NCBI GenBank assembly: GCA_016584495.1
Contig: WAID01000007.1
Coordinates: 1,474,001-1,538,000, forward strand
Direction of reading: 5' to 3'
Source of the DNA: Celoporthe dispersa
Lineage: Eukaryota; Ascomycota; Sordariomycetes; Diaporthales; Cryphonectriaceae
DNA length: 64,000 nucleotides
Positions 1 through 9,833 of this stretch are shown here, in pieces (positions within the stretch are counted from its first letter, which is position 1; each line of letters starts with the position of its first letter). The position numbers and the translations under genes were made by a program. The notes under the pieces were generated by a model. That model was not told where the DNA came from. It did not search any database and saw only the letters and a list, made by a program, of their open reading frames with translations.

Positions 1-1418
1 GGCATTTATTTTTGTATGGTACGGGGCCGTACAACCATAGTTAGGTATACCATAGCACATATCTAATATGTCAGGATCTTCATTGATGGGCGACAGGATC
101 GTCTCGACCTTGGGAGTTACTATAGCAGAGCAGCTGTAAGCCTTGACGAATCTCTGACGCTGCATGCGTAATGGCATTGCTGCGAGTGATGGTCGGTCTG
201 GCCTATCGAGGGTGAAAGAGAAAAGAAAAAAAAAAAATGAGGGCCCCAACAATACGGTGTCTCTCTTGATAGCGTGATGGCCCTTGTTACCGCCTTCACA
301 AGGGTGGCACAGACATCGGATCGGCATACCACCATACCTTTACCACGTAGTACGTACAATGAATGTATTATTGTTGGGTGTATGGCTGGTGAGGTTGGAA
401 ATGGGAGCCCTCACGAGGCAAAGATTCCGGTCCATGTGAGCAGCCAGGAAGTCAGGCAGACAGATAGACAGATATAGTAATATTCACCGTCACCGAGAAG
501 GTTTATTTTCAGTTCCGACAACCGAGAGGCAGCAGTTGTTGCTGCTATAGCAGGAAAACAGCCCCCAGATCGTTGAGGAAACCCAATCCTGCGGCAGCAC
601 GGCACTTCCCTCGAAGGATTTACGCATCTCCATGGGAAGCAAAAGTTTTTTTTTTCTTTTTTCGATAAAGAAAAAAAAAACCAAACCAACCACATCAGCG
701 GCCGCGCCACCTCGGGAGGAGGCCTATGGAGTCCTCGGTGGTGACGAGACATGTACGGTCCGACAAGACAACGAACCGCCGCTCCCTCGTCTTCACCAGA
801 CCTCGTCGAGAATGTAGAGACGAGTGAGGGTGACCTCGCTGACTGACAAGCCGGACTGGGAGTCTGACACTGGAGGAACCAAGGCACACAAAACCACCCA
901 CACAGTCCTTCCTCTTCTAGTCGGGACTACGAGGTGTGCCATGTTGATCCTATCCGTCCTGGTAGGATTCGCATTAACGTACCCCACAGAAGCTTTTCTC
1001 ATCACAGCATGCACGTACTACTAGGAAATCCTCTAATGCCCACCCCCCTCCGTTATGTGTGGAGGGGGGGGTCCTACAGTTCGATCCTGATCCGTGATGG
1101 GCCTCGTCCAGGGCTGTCCACCCCACGGCGGGCCTGGATCAGGCTGCTGGATGACCTCAACCAGAGGCCGTCACTGCAATCTCCCGCTCCGTATTTAAGT
1201 TTCTGTGCAGCAAGTTGTCACTAACTATCACGCGCCCGCCCGACCCCGAGCCTGTCCAACTGGAGGTCATGGCAACAAGTAATTTCTATCCGCCGCGTCG
1301 ACAACAGCGCTTCATTCGCCCGTCCTAATTGAGCCGTATCCACTGGCAGCCAAGCGGGACCAGTACTAAATGTACGAACCCAAGAGGAGGCGATTCATTC
1401 AATCTTGACCCCAAAGAG

Positions 1419-1422
<4 letters not shown>

Positions 1423-1452
<30 letters not shown>
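1423..1452. repeat. AG dinucleotide microsatellite
   Basis: Fifteen uninterrupted AG units in an intergenic stretch, flanked by A/G-rich sequence. Confidence 0.9.
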
Positions 1453-1456
<4 letters not shown>

Positions 1457-2627
1457 CGGTGGTCACGGGCAGGGCTTGCCTGAAGCCTTGGTCCCTCGGC
1501 TCATATGCAGACCTTGCCATTCTGGTCCAAGCTGGACAGGCCCTGTGACAGGGGGCCGGGGACGAGGGCCTTCAGGCCCAAGGGCCCTAGGACGAGGTGG
1601 GGTGTGATGTACATACTACTACGAAGCGGTGCAGTCGCGGCGGGGGGACGAGACCTCTCCAGCCCTCCAGCCGTCTCTTCCTCCTCCCCCTTGGCGCGCT
1701 CCACCACCCCAAGGGCCACCACCACCATCACCAACAAAATCCACAGCACACACACAAGGAACTCCCAGAGGAGGGTCCACTCTACTCTGGGAGACGCAGG
1801 CACCTCTTTAGCACGACCTGTGGGTGCGCAGGGCAGGCCCCATGTCCGACCACCCTCCCCCCCGCCCCTGGGTGCGCTTCCGTAGTGCTGCAGTTCCTGT
1901 AGCCTGCGAGCTGTGCTGCATGTCCCTTGGGTGGGAGGGGTGTGGATGAGGTTTGCCATCCTGGTCTGTAATCGGGCCTTGCCCGTGCCCGTTGCCCCCC
2001 CCCTTGTGCCCCAGGACCATGAACAGGGTCCACGACCATAACCATGACCATCTCACCTCACTCACTCTCACACACACACACACTCTCTCTCTCGCCATGG
2101 TAGGATACATACATACACCTGCCCTACCCACCCCTTTCCTCCGCTCTCCTGCTTCCTGCGACGGATTCATAATTTTTTTCTTATTCCCAATCCGTATGTA
2201 CTTCCTCCTTATGGGCTCTTCTTTTGGTATGCTCCTTGTTTGATATCTGCCTCAAAAAGTTCAGAAAGTTTCTATCGTACCAAGTGTACACACACACACA
2301 CACACAGCCCTCTCGCAATCATGCTCTCCTTATAATCGCTGCCCGAAACCTTGCACTGCTAGTTGTTACGGTTGCCGACCCCCCGACTTGGTCGAGAGAT
2401 AGGAACATATATCCGCTGGAGGCTCCATCGGTCTCTTTTGTCTCCGCCGTCGACGCGGCCAGGCCTCTTCTGCTCCCCAGGGCTCTAAAAAGGGCTGCGA
2501 CGGTCCACTATGTGAAGAGGCTACACTCTCTCCTCTAGCGACTGGACATTTGTCAAGTAAACCAAAATTTCTAGGACGCGGACAACACGAACATTGCTCC
2601 ACCGGTCCGGTCAGCGCCCTGGTGGTT

Positions 2628-2716
2628 CTACGACGAAGACGACGACGACGACGACAACGACAACAATAGCAACAACGACCACGACCACGACCACGACCAC
2701 GGCGACGACGACGACA
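2628..2716. repeat. Degenerate GAC/CCACGA repeat tract
   Basis: About 90 bp made almost entirely of GAC, AAC and CCACGA units, beginning and ending with near-perfect GAC runs. It lies about 320 bp upstream of the receptor start codon and is not inside a supported reading frame. Confidence 0.8.
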
Positions 2717-3034
2717 GCCTATCCAGGGATCCTCTCATATTTATAGTCATCATCCTATCATTCTAGCTCTACGGCTCCGGTTTGGGGCCTTCTTGTTGGG
2801 ATCAGACCAACACAGCCTCTGCCGCACCAGCGCACTGGCCGCCCGCGGGGGGAAGAGAAACTCTGGACGGACGACTTTCTCTCATTTATATGAACCTTTA
2901 ACAACAACAACAACAAGACCACGCCCAGGCAGACACGCCACCGACTCGTCTCACAACCCCTCTCACTCCCTCTCTCTCACTCTCTCTCTCTCTTTCTCTC
3001 ACACTTATCGGTCGTGTACCTCATACGGGTCACA

Positions 3035-4877
3035 ATGTCGACCTGCCCAGCTCCGTTTCTCGACGCCTCGCAGTACAGCAATGGCGGATGTAGGTTCACC
3101 AAGAGGATCCCGGGGACGCTTGTTGTGACGTGTCATGGAGGCTGACCAGAATATCTTTCACAGACACCGATGGCCGCCTGTGCCAGGCTGTCGGCAACAT
3201 CACATGCTGCCTGCCATGTCCCATGACGGACTGGACATACTCGGACGCCTTCGTCACCGTGGGCATCGCGGCGCAGTGGATCTCGGTGTGCAGCATGGTC
3301 TGCTGCGTATTTCTCCTGCTGTCCTGGGCCGCCCTGCCCATCGACAAGACACACCGGCACTACCTCAGCATCTGCCTGGTCTTCGCCGTGTGCTTCATGA
3401 ACATGGGCTTCCTCATCCCCCCTGGCAGGACAGCCAGACCAGTGCTTCGACGAGATCACGCCCAACGACATGCAGACGAGCTCTGTGTGCGCGGCGTCCG
3501 GGACCTTCCTCATCATCGGGGGCTGGGCCGGCGTGCTGTGGGTGTTCCTGCGGTCGCTGTCCCTGCACCTCCAGATCTGCTGGCAGGTCGTCGTGGGCAG
3601 GAACTTCATGTGGTTCTCGCAGGCGACCGGCTGGGGCATCCCGGCCGTGGGCATCGTGCTGGCCCTGACGCTGAGCGGCGTCTCGTTCCGCTTCGGGACC
3701 ACCTGCCACGTCAACCACCACAACAGCCTGGCGGACCTGTGGATCCCGCTCCTGGTCTTCGCGGGCCTCACCATCATCATCCAGTTCGCCACCTTCGGCT
3801 ACTGCATCAAGGTGTACCTCGCCTCCCTGGCCGACAACAACGCCACTACCGAGAACTCGGGCCTGCCGTCCTACACCAACAGCATCCGCACCATGACCCC
3901 CCGCCAGGCCTACCGCCGCGTGCGCCGTGTGATCCAGCTCCAGTGGCGCGGCATCGCCATCGTGCTGATCATCATCGCCGACGTCATCTTCTTCGCCATC
4001 GTCTTCGTGTTCCAGGACAACACCGAGATGACGGTCAAGACGGACCCGACCGTGGCAGACCCTGGATCGCCTGCCTCGTGGAGTCGGCAGGAGACAAGAA
4101 CGCCTGTCTCAAGGAGGCCAGCGGTTTTGTGGTCAACATTGCGACCATCGGGGCCGTCCTGATCCTCCTAGCGGTACGTCCTCCCAAAAACCTTGTTACC
4201 CCCCCTTGTGTATGTGTGTGTGTGTGTGCTGTGGCCTGTAGGTATACTAACTGGGGAGAACCCCCGGGACAGATGAACGGGTTCTGGCTCGTCCTCCTCC
4301 TGGGACGCTGGTCCATGGTGACAGGATGGATCGAGCTCATCACCCGGCGGCCGATGGGCGGCAAGCGTGAGTTTGTATCGGTCGACGCGCTCGGCGGACC
4401 ATACGACCTCAAGATGAACACAGATCCACGTTCGTACGAGATGCTCTCACGGGACAAGGACGGCATGTTGACACCGGTGTTGACAGTGCGCGAGGGGCCC
4501 ATCTACCCACCCCTCCGGAGCTACCTCGCCTCGACGGATGCGGCCTCCCCGGCGGCGCCGGCCCCGACGACCTGACCCCCACGGCGGCAGCAGCACCCGC
4601 TGGCGGCCGCCGCACCCCTGACTACTTTGGCCAGACCGCGAGGTACCAGGCGCCCACGAGGTCCTTCTCCAGCCCGAGACCACCGACGAGAGAGGGCCAG
4701 GCGTCGCAGGCCAGCTGGGACCAGGGCCACGCGGCGCACCCGAGCCCCGCGCGGCCGTATTCGCCCCCGACGAGCTACCAGTACAGCCAGAACAGCTATG
4801 GCCAGAACAGCTACGGCGGACCGGCCGACTACGGCCAGGCGGACACCATGAACCCCCTGCAGATGAACAGGATATGA
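3035..4877 (+). CDS. Frizzled/Smoothened-like seven-transmembrane receptor (fungal), with apparent frame breaks
   Basis: Predicted plasma-membrane receptor of the fungal Frizzled/Smoothened-like family; ligand unknown. Exons are 3035-3089, 3164-4173 and 4273-4877; the introns have GTAGGT and GTACGT donors, and the second contains a TG repeat and a TACTAAC branch site. The product would be about 556 residues. A short Cys-rich ectodomain (including CCLPCPMTDW) precedes a series of hydrophobic helices, among them blocks containing IIGGWAGVLWVFLRSLSLHL and GIAIVLIIIADVIFFAIVF. The cytoplasmic tail ends in a Tyr/Gln/Asn/Ser-rich segment (SQNSYGQNSYGG). Three single-base frame breaks interrupt the reading: one extra base in the six-C run at 3417-3422, one missing base near 4060, and one missing near 4546. 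After these corrections the spliced length is an exact multiple of three, which supports consensus error over decay. Family assignment is from recalled sequence pattern; the exact ortholog is not known. Confidence 0.78.
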
Positions 4878-6962
4878 TGGAGAGGCCCAGACGGACGAGC
4901 CGATCGGACGACGGACGAGAAGAAGAAAAAAGGAACAGACGAAAACCTGAGAGATCTGACGAGACCAGCATGCGAGCCACAGCAAGGCGCCCGCCGCGCA
5001 AGAAGGTCGTCCGCGTCTAACAAGCTCGTCTCACCACCAACAGGTGTACAGACGTGTGCACCGGAGGGTATATCCGGATGTCCTCGATCATCCACCCGCC
5101 CACACAATCTACTCAAAAATTTTCTCCTTGGTTACCTAGCGCGGCGTTATCTGTATCGGCGCACCTGATCATTATGTTGTATATCCCTCTCGAGAGCGGT
5201 CAGAAGCCCTCCCACCTGTCATTACTGGATGAACCTGGACGGACCGGCACCTGAGGAATCCAAAATCACGCAAGCCTTCGGGGGCCTGGAAACCCCTACC
5301 CAACAGCAGCCGAGACATGCGAGGTTGCGACCGGAACTGGCCAGCCAGGGAGGAGCAGGGTTCGGCGCCGGTGGCGAAAAAAAAAAATAAGGCGGGAAGA
5401 TCAGCGTGCTTATGGTGCATCTGCAGTGAGACGAGCGGACGCAGACCGGGCTGAGAGGGTGCATGGAACCAAGAGACGTACCTTGCCTCCCTGACGAGAG
5501 AAGGGGGACCCCATCGCCAGGGTGACGAGGGAGAAGAGAAGAAAAGAAGGAAAGAAAAAAAATAGGAAGAGAGAAGAGTTGAGGTTCCGAAGGTTCCGGG
5601 CGGTGATGAGAAATCTCGGCCGGTCGGGCTCGCGAGGTCACCCGGATCGCACCTCCACAATGGGGGCACGAGGCACGCCATCCTCTCCCCACGCCAAGAA
5701 GTGACGGTGCATGCCAGGAATTTGATTTTATTTTATTTTTTTCCCCCTTGTCTCTTTACTCTTTTTATTTTTTTTTATTATTATTATCCCTTTTCTTCTT
5801 TCTCTTTCTTCCTGGAGGGGAGGTTCCTGTTCTACCTCTTGGATGTGTGAGAGGCCGAGGATGCCCGGTATTAATTGGCGTCTGTATATATATTTTACCC
5901 TCCCCAGACCCAAACCTGGCTGAGTAGATATTTTCGAGAGGGAGAGAGAGAGAACGAGAGCGAATCAGAAATTTACTAAATTGAACAAGGAGAGATCCCT
6001 CTGGGGGTGTTGTCATGCCTGATTCAATTCAATCGTAGGACGGCTGGCAGGTGACAAATCACGTAGTTATGCCGTCACAAGCTCCCCCAGGCATTCTAGT
6101 TGATTGGGGGGTGGGGGGCGGGGGCGGGGCCCTGAACGATGGCCCTGAACAGGCTGTCCTGCCAACAGCACCAGCGTTAGACCGACCCCTGTTCAGCACC
6201 CGACCCAAGGTTCAGCACCCCTCTAGCGGCCTCCTCTGCCCCCGCCCCCCCCCCCTCTGCTCGACCTCTGGTCTGGGAACGATTCAGTGCTCGTCTGCTG
6301 CTGCTCGTGCATTTGGGCTGAAAGTCTAAACTCCGCGTCTTCCAGCCTCAGGACCGTCTCATCACGAGCTGGGCTCCTCGGACTCTTCGTCCCCTGCTGT
6401 GGTCCTCGTCCGCAATCCCGGGGCTTCCGTCAGCAATCCTTTTCTTCTTCTTCTTTTCCTCCTTCAATTAGTAAGGGATTGTTTTTCTTCTTGTTTTCAT
6501 TTCTCTCCTCGTCGTCCTGGTACAGCTGGTTCTGCTAGTTACACAGTACATATAAAACGTCGTGCTCTCGTCCGGTCCGGCCCTGCGATCGCAGAGACGC
6601 AAACCCACCCGCCTGACCCGCACCGCCTTGAGACTGCACAGTACCCAGAGCACCCTCTCTCTCCTCCTCTCCTCCTCCTCCTCCTGCTACAGCCAGACGG
6701 GAGGCTGGAAGCGGTACTAGGCACCATCAGTGGTGCCCCTGGACACCCTCTGACAGCGTCGTCGAGGGGCCGAGACATGGCAGCCAGAGGCACACGAGCC
6801 AGCCCCTGAACAGAGCGTCGCTGATCCACCGTCACTACGTCACCCTACCTACCCCCAGACGATCCCTCAAGATCGCGCACCCCTCCGCCGGGCCAAGAAA
6901 AGAAGAAGAAGAAGAAGAAGAAGAAGAAGAAGAAGAAAAGAAGAAAAGACCAATCCCTCCCG
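4878..6962. other. Intergenic region between receptor and GH5 genes
   Basis: Contains the receptor 3' untranslated region, T-rich and pyrimidine-rich tracts (5720-5810, 6430-6530, 6655-6690) and the GH5 promoter. Open frames here are low in complexity and on both strands; none is supported as a gene. Confidence 0.5.
6900..6937. repeat. AAG trinucleotide repeat in the GH5 5' leader
   Basis: About twelve AAG units ending some 25 bp before the first in-frame ATG of the GH5 gene. It probably lies in the 5' untranslated region. Purine-rich leaders of this kind can affect promoter or translation activity; that role is inference. Confidence 0.85.
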
Positions 6963-8285
6963 ATGAAGACGAGAAGGAGCGCCGGCCTCGACGACCCACA
7001 CGACCCTCCCGCTCCCCGACCGCCCTCCTCCTTCCCCTTCTCCTCGCCGCGGGCCATGTACCTCTACCTGGCCGTCCTCGTCGCCTGCGGCCTCGCCACC
7101 TACCTATGGCGGTCCGAATCCTCGCTGGGCAGGCCCTGGGTCCCAGACGCCGGCGCCCGGCTCTTTGCGCAGCGGCCCCTCCCTCCGCCGCCAGCCGAGT
7201 CCTCCATCGACACCTACACCCTCCCGCTGCGGACCCGCGGGCGTGATATCGTGGACGCGACGGGCCGGCGCTTCAAGCTGGCCAGCGTCAACTGGTACGG
7301 GGCGTCGGACGAGCTCTTCGTCCCCGGCGGGCTGGACGTGCAGCACAGGCGGACCATCGCCCAGACGATCAGGCGGCTGGGGTTCAACAGCGTGCGGCTG
7401 CCCTACGCCGACGAGCTGGTCATCCGCAACCCGCACATCCTGCCGCACCTGCTGGCGGCCAACCCGGACCTGGCGGGGCTGCCGGCCCTGGACGTGCTGG
7501 AGGCGTGCGTGCAGGCGCTGACGGACGAGGGCCTGGCGGTCATCATCAACAACCACATCACGCACGCGACCTGGTGCTGCGGGGCGGACCCGTGCGACGC
7601 CGGCTGGGCCAACGACCACCTGGGCCCCCTGTGCCGCATCACCCAGACGGAGGAGGACTGGATCCGCCACTGGGAGGCCGTCATGGCCCGCCTCGTGGAC
7701 AACCCGCGCGTCATCGGCGCCGACCTCCGCAACGAGGTCCGCGGCGTCTGGGGCACCATGACCTGGGACCGCTGGGCCCGCGCCGCCGAGGCCGCCGGCA
7801 ACCGCCTCCTGGACATGAACCCGGACTGGCTGATCATCGTCGGCGGCACCGAGAGCGGCAACGACCTGCGCGGGGCGCGCGACCGGCCCGTCGTGCTGGA
7901 CGTGGCCGACCGCCTCGTCTACTCGGCGCACGTCTACGCCTGGTCGGGCTGGGGCTCGCGCGAGGGCCGCTTCGCCAAGCGGCCCTACCCGAGCTTCGTG
8001 CGCGCCATGCGCGAGAACTGGGCCTACCTGGTCGAGGGCGACGTCGCGCCCGTGTGGATCGGCGAGTTCGGCGCCCCCCGGCACCCGGGCGCCGGCGACG
8101 CCAACTACTGGGGCAACCTGGTGCGGTTCCTCAAGGCGACCGACGCCGACTTTGGGTACTGGGCCATCAACCCGCGCAAGCCCAAGGACAACGCGAGGGA
8201 GGGGTACTCGCTGGTGGAGGACGACTGGGTCACCGCCGTGCTGGACTACCGGATGAGGGACATGAGCGAGCTGATGCGGGCATAG
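6963..8285 (+). CDS. GH5-family glycoside hydrolase, probably membrane-anchored
   Basis: Intronless 440-codon gene for a glycoside hydrolase family 5 enzyme, a retaining hydrolase acting on beta-linked glucans or related polysaccharides; substrate not predictable. The acid/base Glu sits in DLRNEVRG (about residue 258) and the nucleophile Glu in WIGEFGAP (about residue 368). Other family-typical blocks are NWYGASDE, LGFNSVRLPYADEL and NNHITHATWCCG. Two in-frame ATGs are possible, 6963 and 7056. The second starts directly with a hydrophobic segment (MYLYLAVLVACGLATYLW) followed by an Arg and a Pro-rich linker, as in a type II signal anchor; the first would add a 31-residue Pro/Arg-rich cytoplasmic tail. 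No clear signal peptidase site is visible, so anchoring at the ER, Golgi or plasma membrane is more likely than secretion. No frame breaks. Confidence 0.88.
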   Translation: MKTRRSAGLDDPHDPPAPRPPSSFPFSSPRAMYLYLAVLVACGLATYLWRSESSLGRPWVPDAGARLFAQRPLPPPPAESSIDTYTLPLRTRGRDIVDATGRRFKLASVNWYGASDELFVPGGLDVQHRRTIAQTIRRLGFNSVRLPYADELVIRNPHILPHLLAANPDLAGLPALDVLEACVQALTDEGLAVIINNHITHATWCCGADPCDAGWANDHLGPLCRITQTEEDWIRHWEAVMARLVDNPRVIGADLRNEVRGVWGTMTWDRWARAAEAAGNRLLDMNPDWLIIVGGTESGNDLRGARDRPVVLDVADRLVYSAHVYAWSGWGSREGRFAKRPYPSFVRAMRENWAYLVEGDVAPVWIGEFGAPRHPGAGDANYWGNLVRFLKATDADFGYWAINPRKPKDNAREGYSLVEDDWVTAVLDYRMRDMSELMRA

Positions 8286-9833
8286 TGCGCCCGGGAGCCG
8301 CTGGGGTATGACGGGGCTGTGGAGAGGGCCATGTGGTGACGAGATCATCATCCACCTTGTTCCCTGGTCGATGATGATGATGATGATGATGACGGTCGGT
8401 GGTGGATGGGTATGGTTATTTCCTTTTTTTTTATATTAAGGCTCTCTCTCTTTCTTTTCTCTTTCCCTATCCACCCCCTTCTTCCCTGCTCTGCTCTACT
8501 CTCTACTCTGCTCTGGGTTTGGGATATGAGAGAAGAGGGGTTCAACGTGTGTCGTTACGATGTCATGCTGGGCTGTTCTTGCATTGGCGTTTGGGCAATT
8601 CTTTTTTTTTCTTCTTTCTGGTCTCTTTCTATCTGTCTCTTGGGAAGGGAGAGAAGCGTCCGTCATATGGGAGAGAGAGAGAGAGAGAGAGATTCCCTAC
8701 AAGGGGATGCATCTTACATAGAGGAAAGAGTGTGGAAATACCCCCGTGTCAACATCAGCCAGTTACTTTTAAAATCCAGAATCATGCAGAGAAAAAAAAA
8801 AAAGAAAAAGAAAAAAAAGTGGTTCATGTGTTGTCTCGGTATCATCTTCCCGCCTCTGCTCGAGACAAGAGGTGAAGGAGACGATGAGAACCTGTACTGC
8901 TTGCTGCATACAAGTATTTGCTGTCGCCAATTCGGAATGTGACAAGTACTGTACTTTTTTTTTCTTTCTTTTTTCTTTTTCTTTCTGATTGGTCACACAT
9001 ATCGAGTGAGCTGGCAATGTCCCCGCCCATCCACCCTCTCTCTCACTTTTTTTTTTTTTTTTGATACATCGCATCTAGAGACAAGAAAAAGAAAAGAAAC
9101 AAAAAACTCTGTAGGCCAGGCAAAGCTTTGTTAGGGGGGGGGCGCAGGGACAATGGAGAGGACTCGAGGTCCTCTAGCACTGACACTTTCTTCTTTTTTC
9201 GTCCTGGTCCAGGCTGTCCGAGAGTGGAGGGCAGGTGGAGGAGGGAGAGTGGATGGACGGGAACGGGTGCGGGGGGGCCAGTCAGCCCCGGGATCCCCCC
9301 CCAAGGCCCCGGCAGTGGTAGGTACAGGTACAGCACCACACCTGCTGCAGCTTTGAGCCCACAGCTTCCAGTCGCCCTCTACCTTGGCCACAGGGCGGCA
9401 GTGACCTCACCCGGCCGGCCTAAACTCACCTCACCTTACCTTACCCAGCCCGCGAACAGCTCATGGACCACCTAGTTTTCCCCCTCTTTTCTCCCTCTCC
9501 CTCCCCCTCTCCCTCTCTCGCGGGTTCTCTCCATCTCTCTCTCTCTCTCTCTTCCTCCTACAGACAAATTCTCATCCAATAATTAGAGTGAGAAGAAGGA
9601 GGAAACATCTCCCAACGTACAGCGTTCAGCTCTCCTCTTCTTGGCCGTCTCTTCTCGGCCCATCACCGCAACCCCCCTTCTCTCTCTCTCACACACATCA
9701 TCGCCATACAGACGGCACAGCTCTCAGACGAGACATCAACGACGCCTCCCATCATCTCTATCACCACCACCACCACCGCCCATCCATCCTCCCAAAGGAT
9801 ACGCTTGTGACCAAGGAGAGGTGTGGCATTGCT
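8286..9833. other. Intergenic region between GH5 and the Crt10-like gene
   Basis: Holds an ATG/GAT repeat at 8371-8391, a GA tract at 8671-8692, several poly-A and poly-T runs (8790-8818, 8955-8990, 9045-9062), and a CT-rich tract with CA-rich sequence (9480-9790) that leads into the next gene and is its likely promoter and leader. No reading frame here is convincing. Confidence 0.5.

Larger units (their letters stand above)
1..3034. other. Intergenic region upstream of the receptor gene
   Basis: No gene is supported here. Open frames on both strands are short, overlap each other and consist mainly of Ser, Pro, Arg and low-complexity residues. The stretch holds a pure AG tract near 1423-1452, a CA tract near 2288-2306, a degenerate GAC/CCACGA repeat at about 2628-2716, and CT-rich tracts at 2960-3000 that lead into the receptor start and probably belong to its promoter or 5' leader. 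The part nearest the gene is therefore the likely promoter; the first 2 kb shows nothing I can name. Confidence 0.5.

Noticed and set aside
18..31. Short inverted repeat GTACGG-GG-CCGTAC
   Set aside because: Six-base arms are expected by chance in 64 kb and no gene is adjacent.
4053..4059. A tiny GT...AG segment as an intron explaining the receptor frame break near 4060
   Set aside because: Seven bases cannot be spliced and would shift to the wrong frame; a missing base in the C run fits instead.
7104..8351. 415-codon open frame antisense to the GH5 gene
   Set aside because: It is the shadow of a GC-rich coding strand; the composition is Val/Arg/Asp/His repeats and the GH5 frame has both catalytic motifs.
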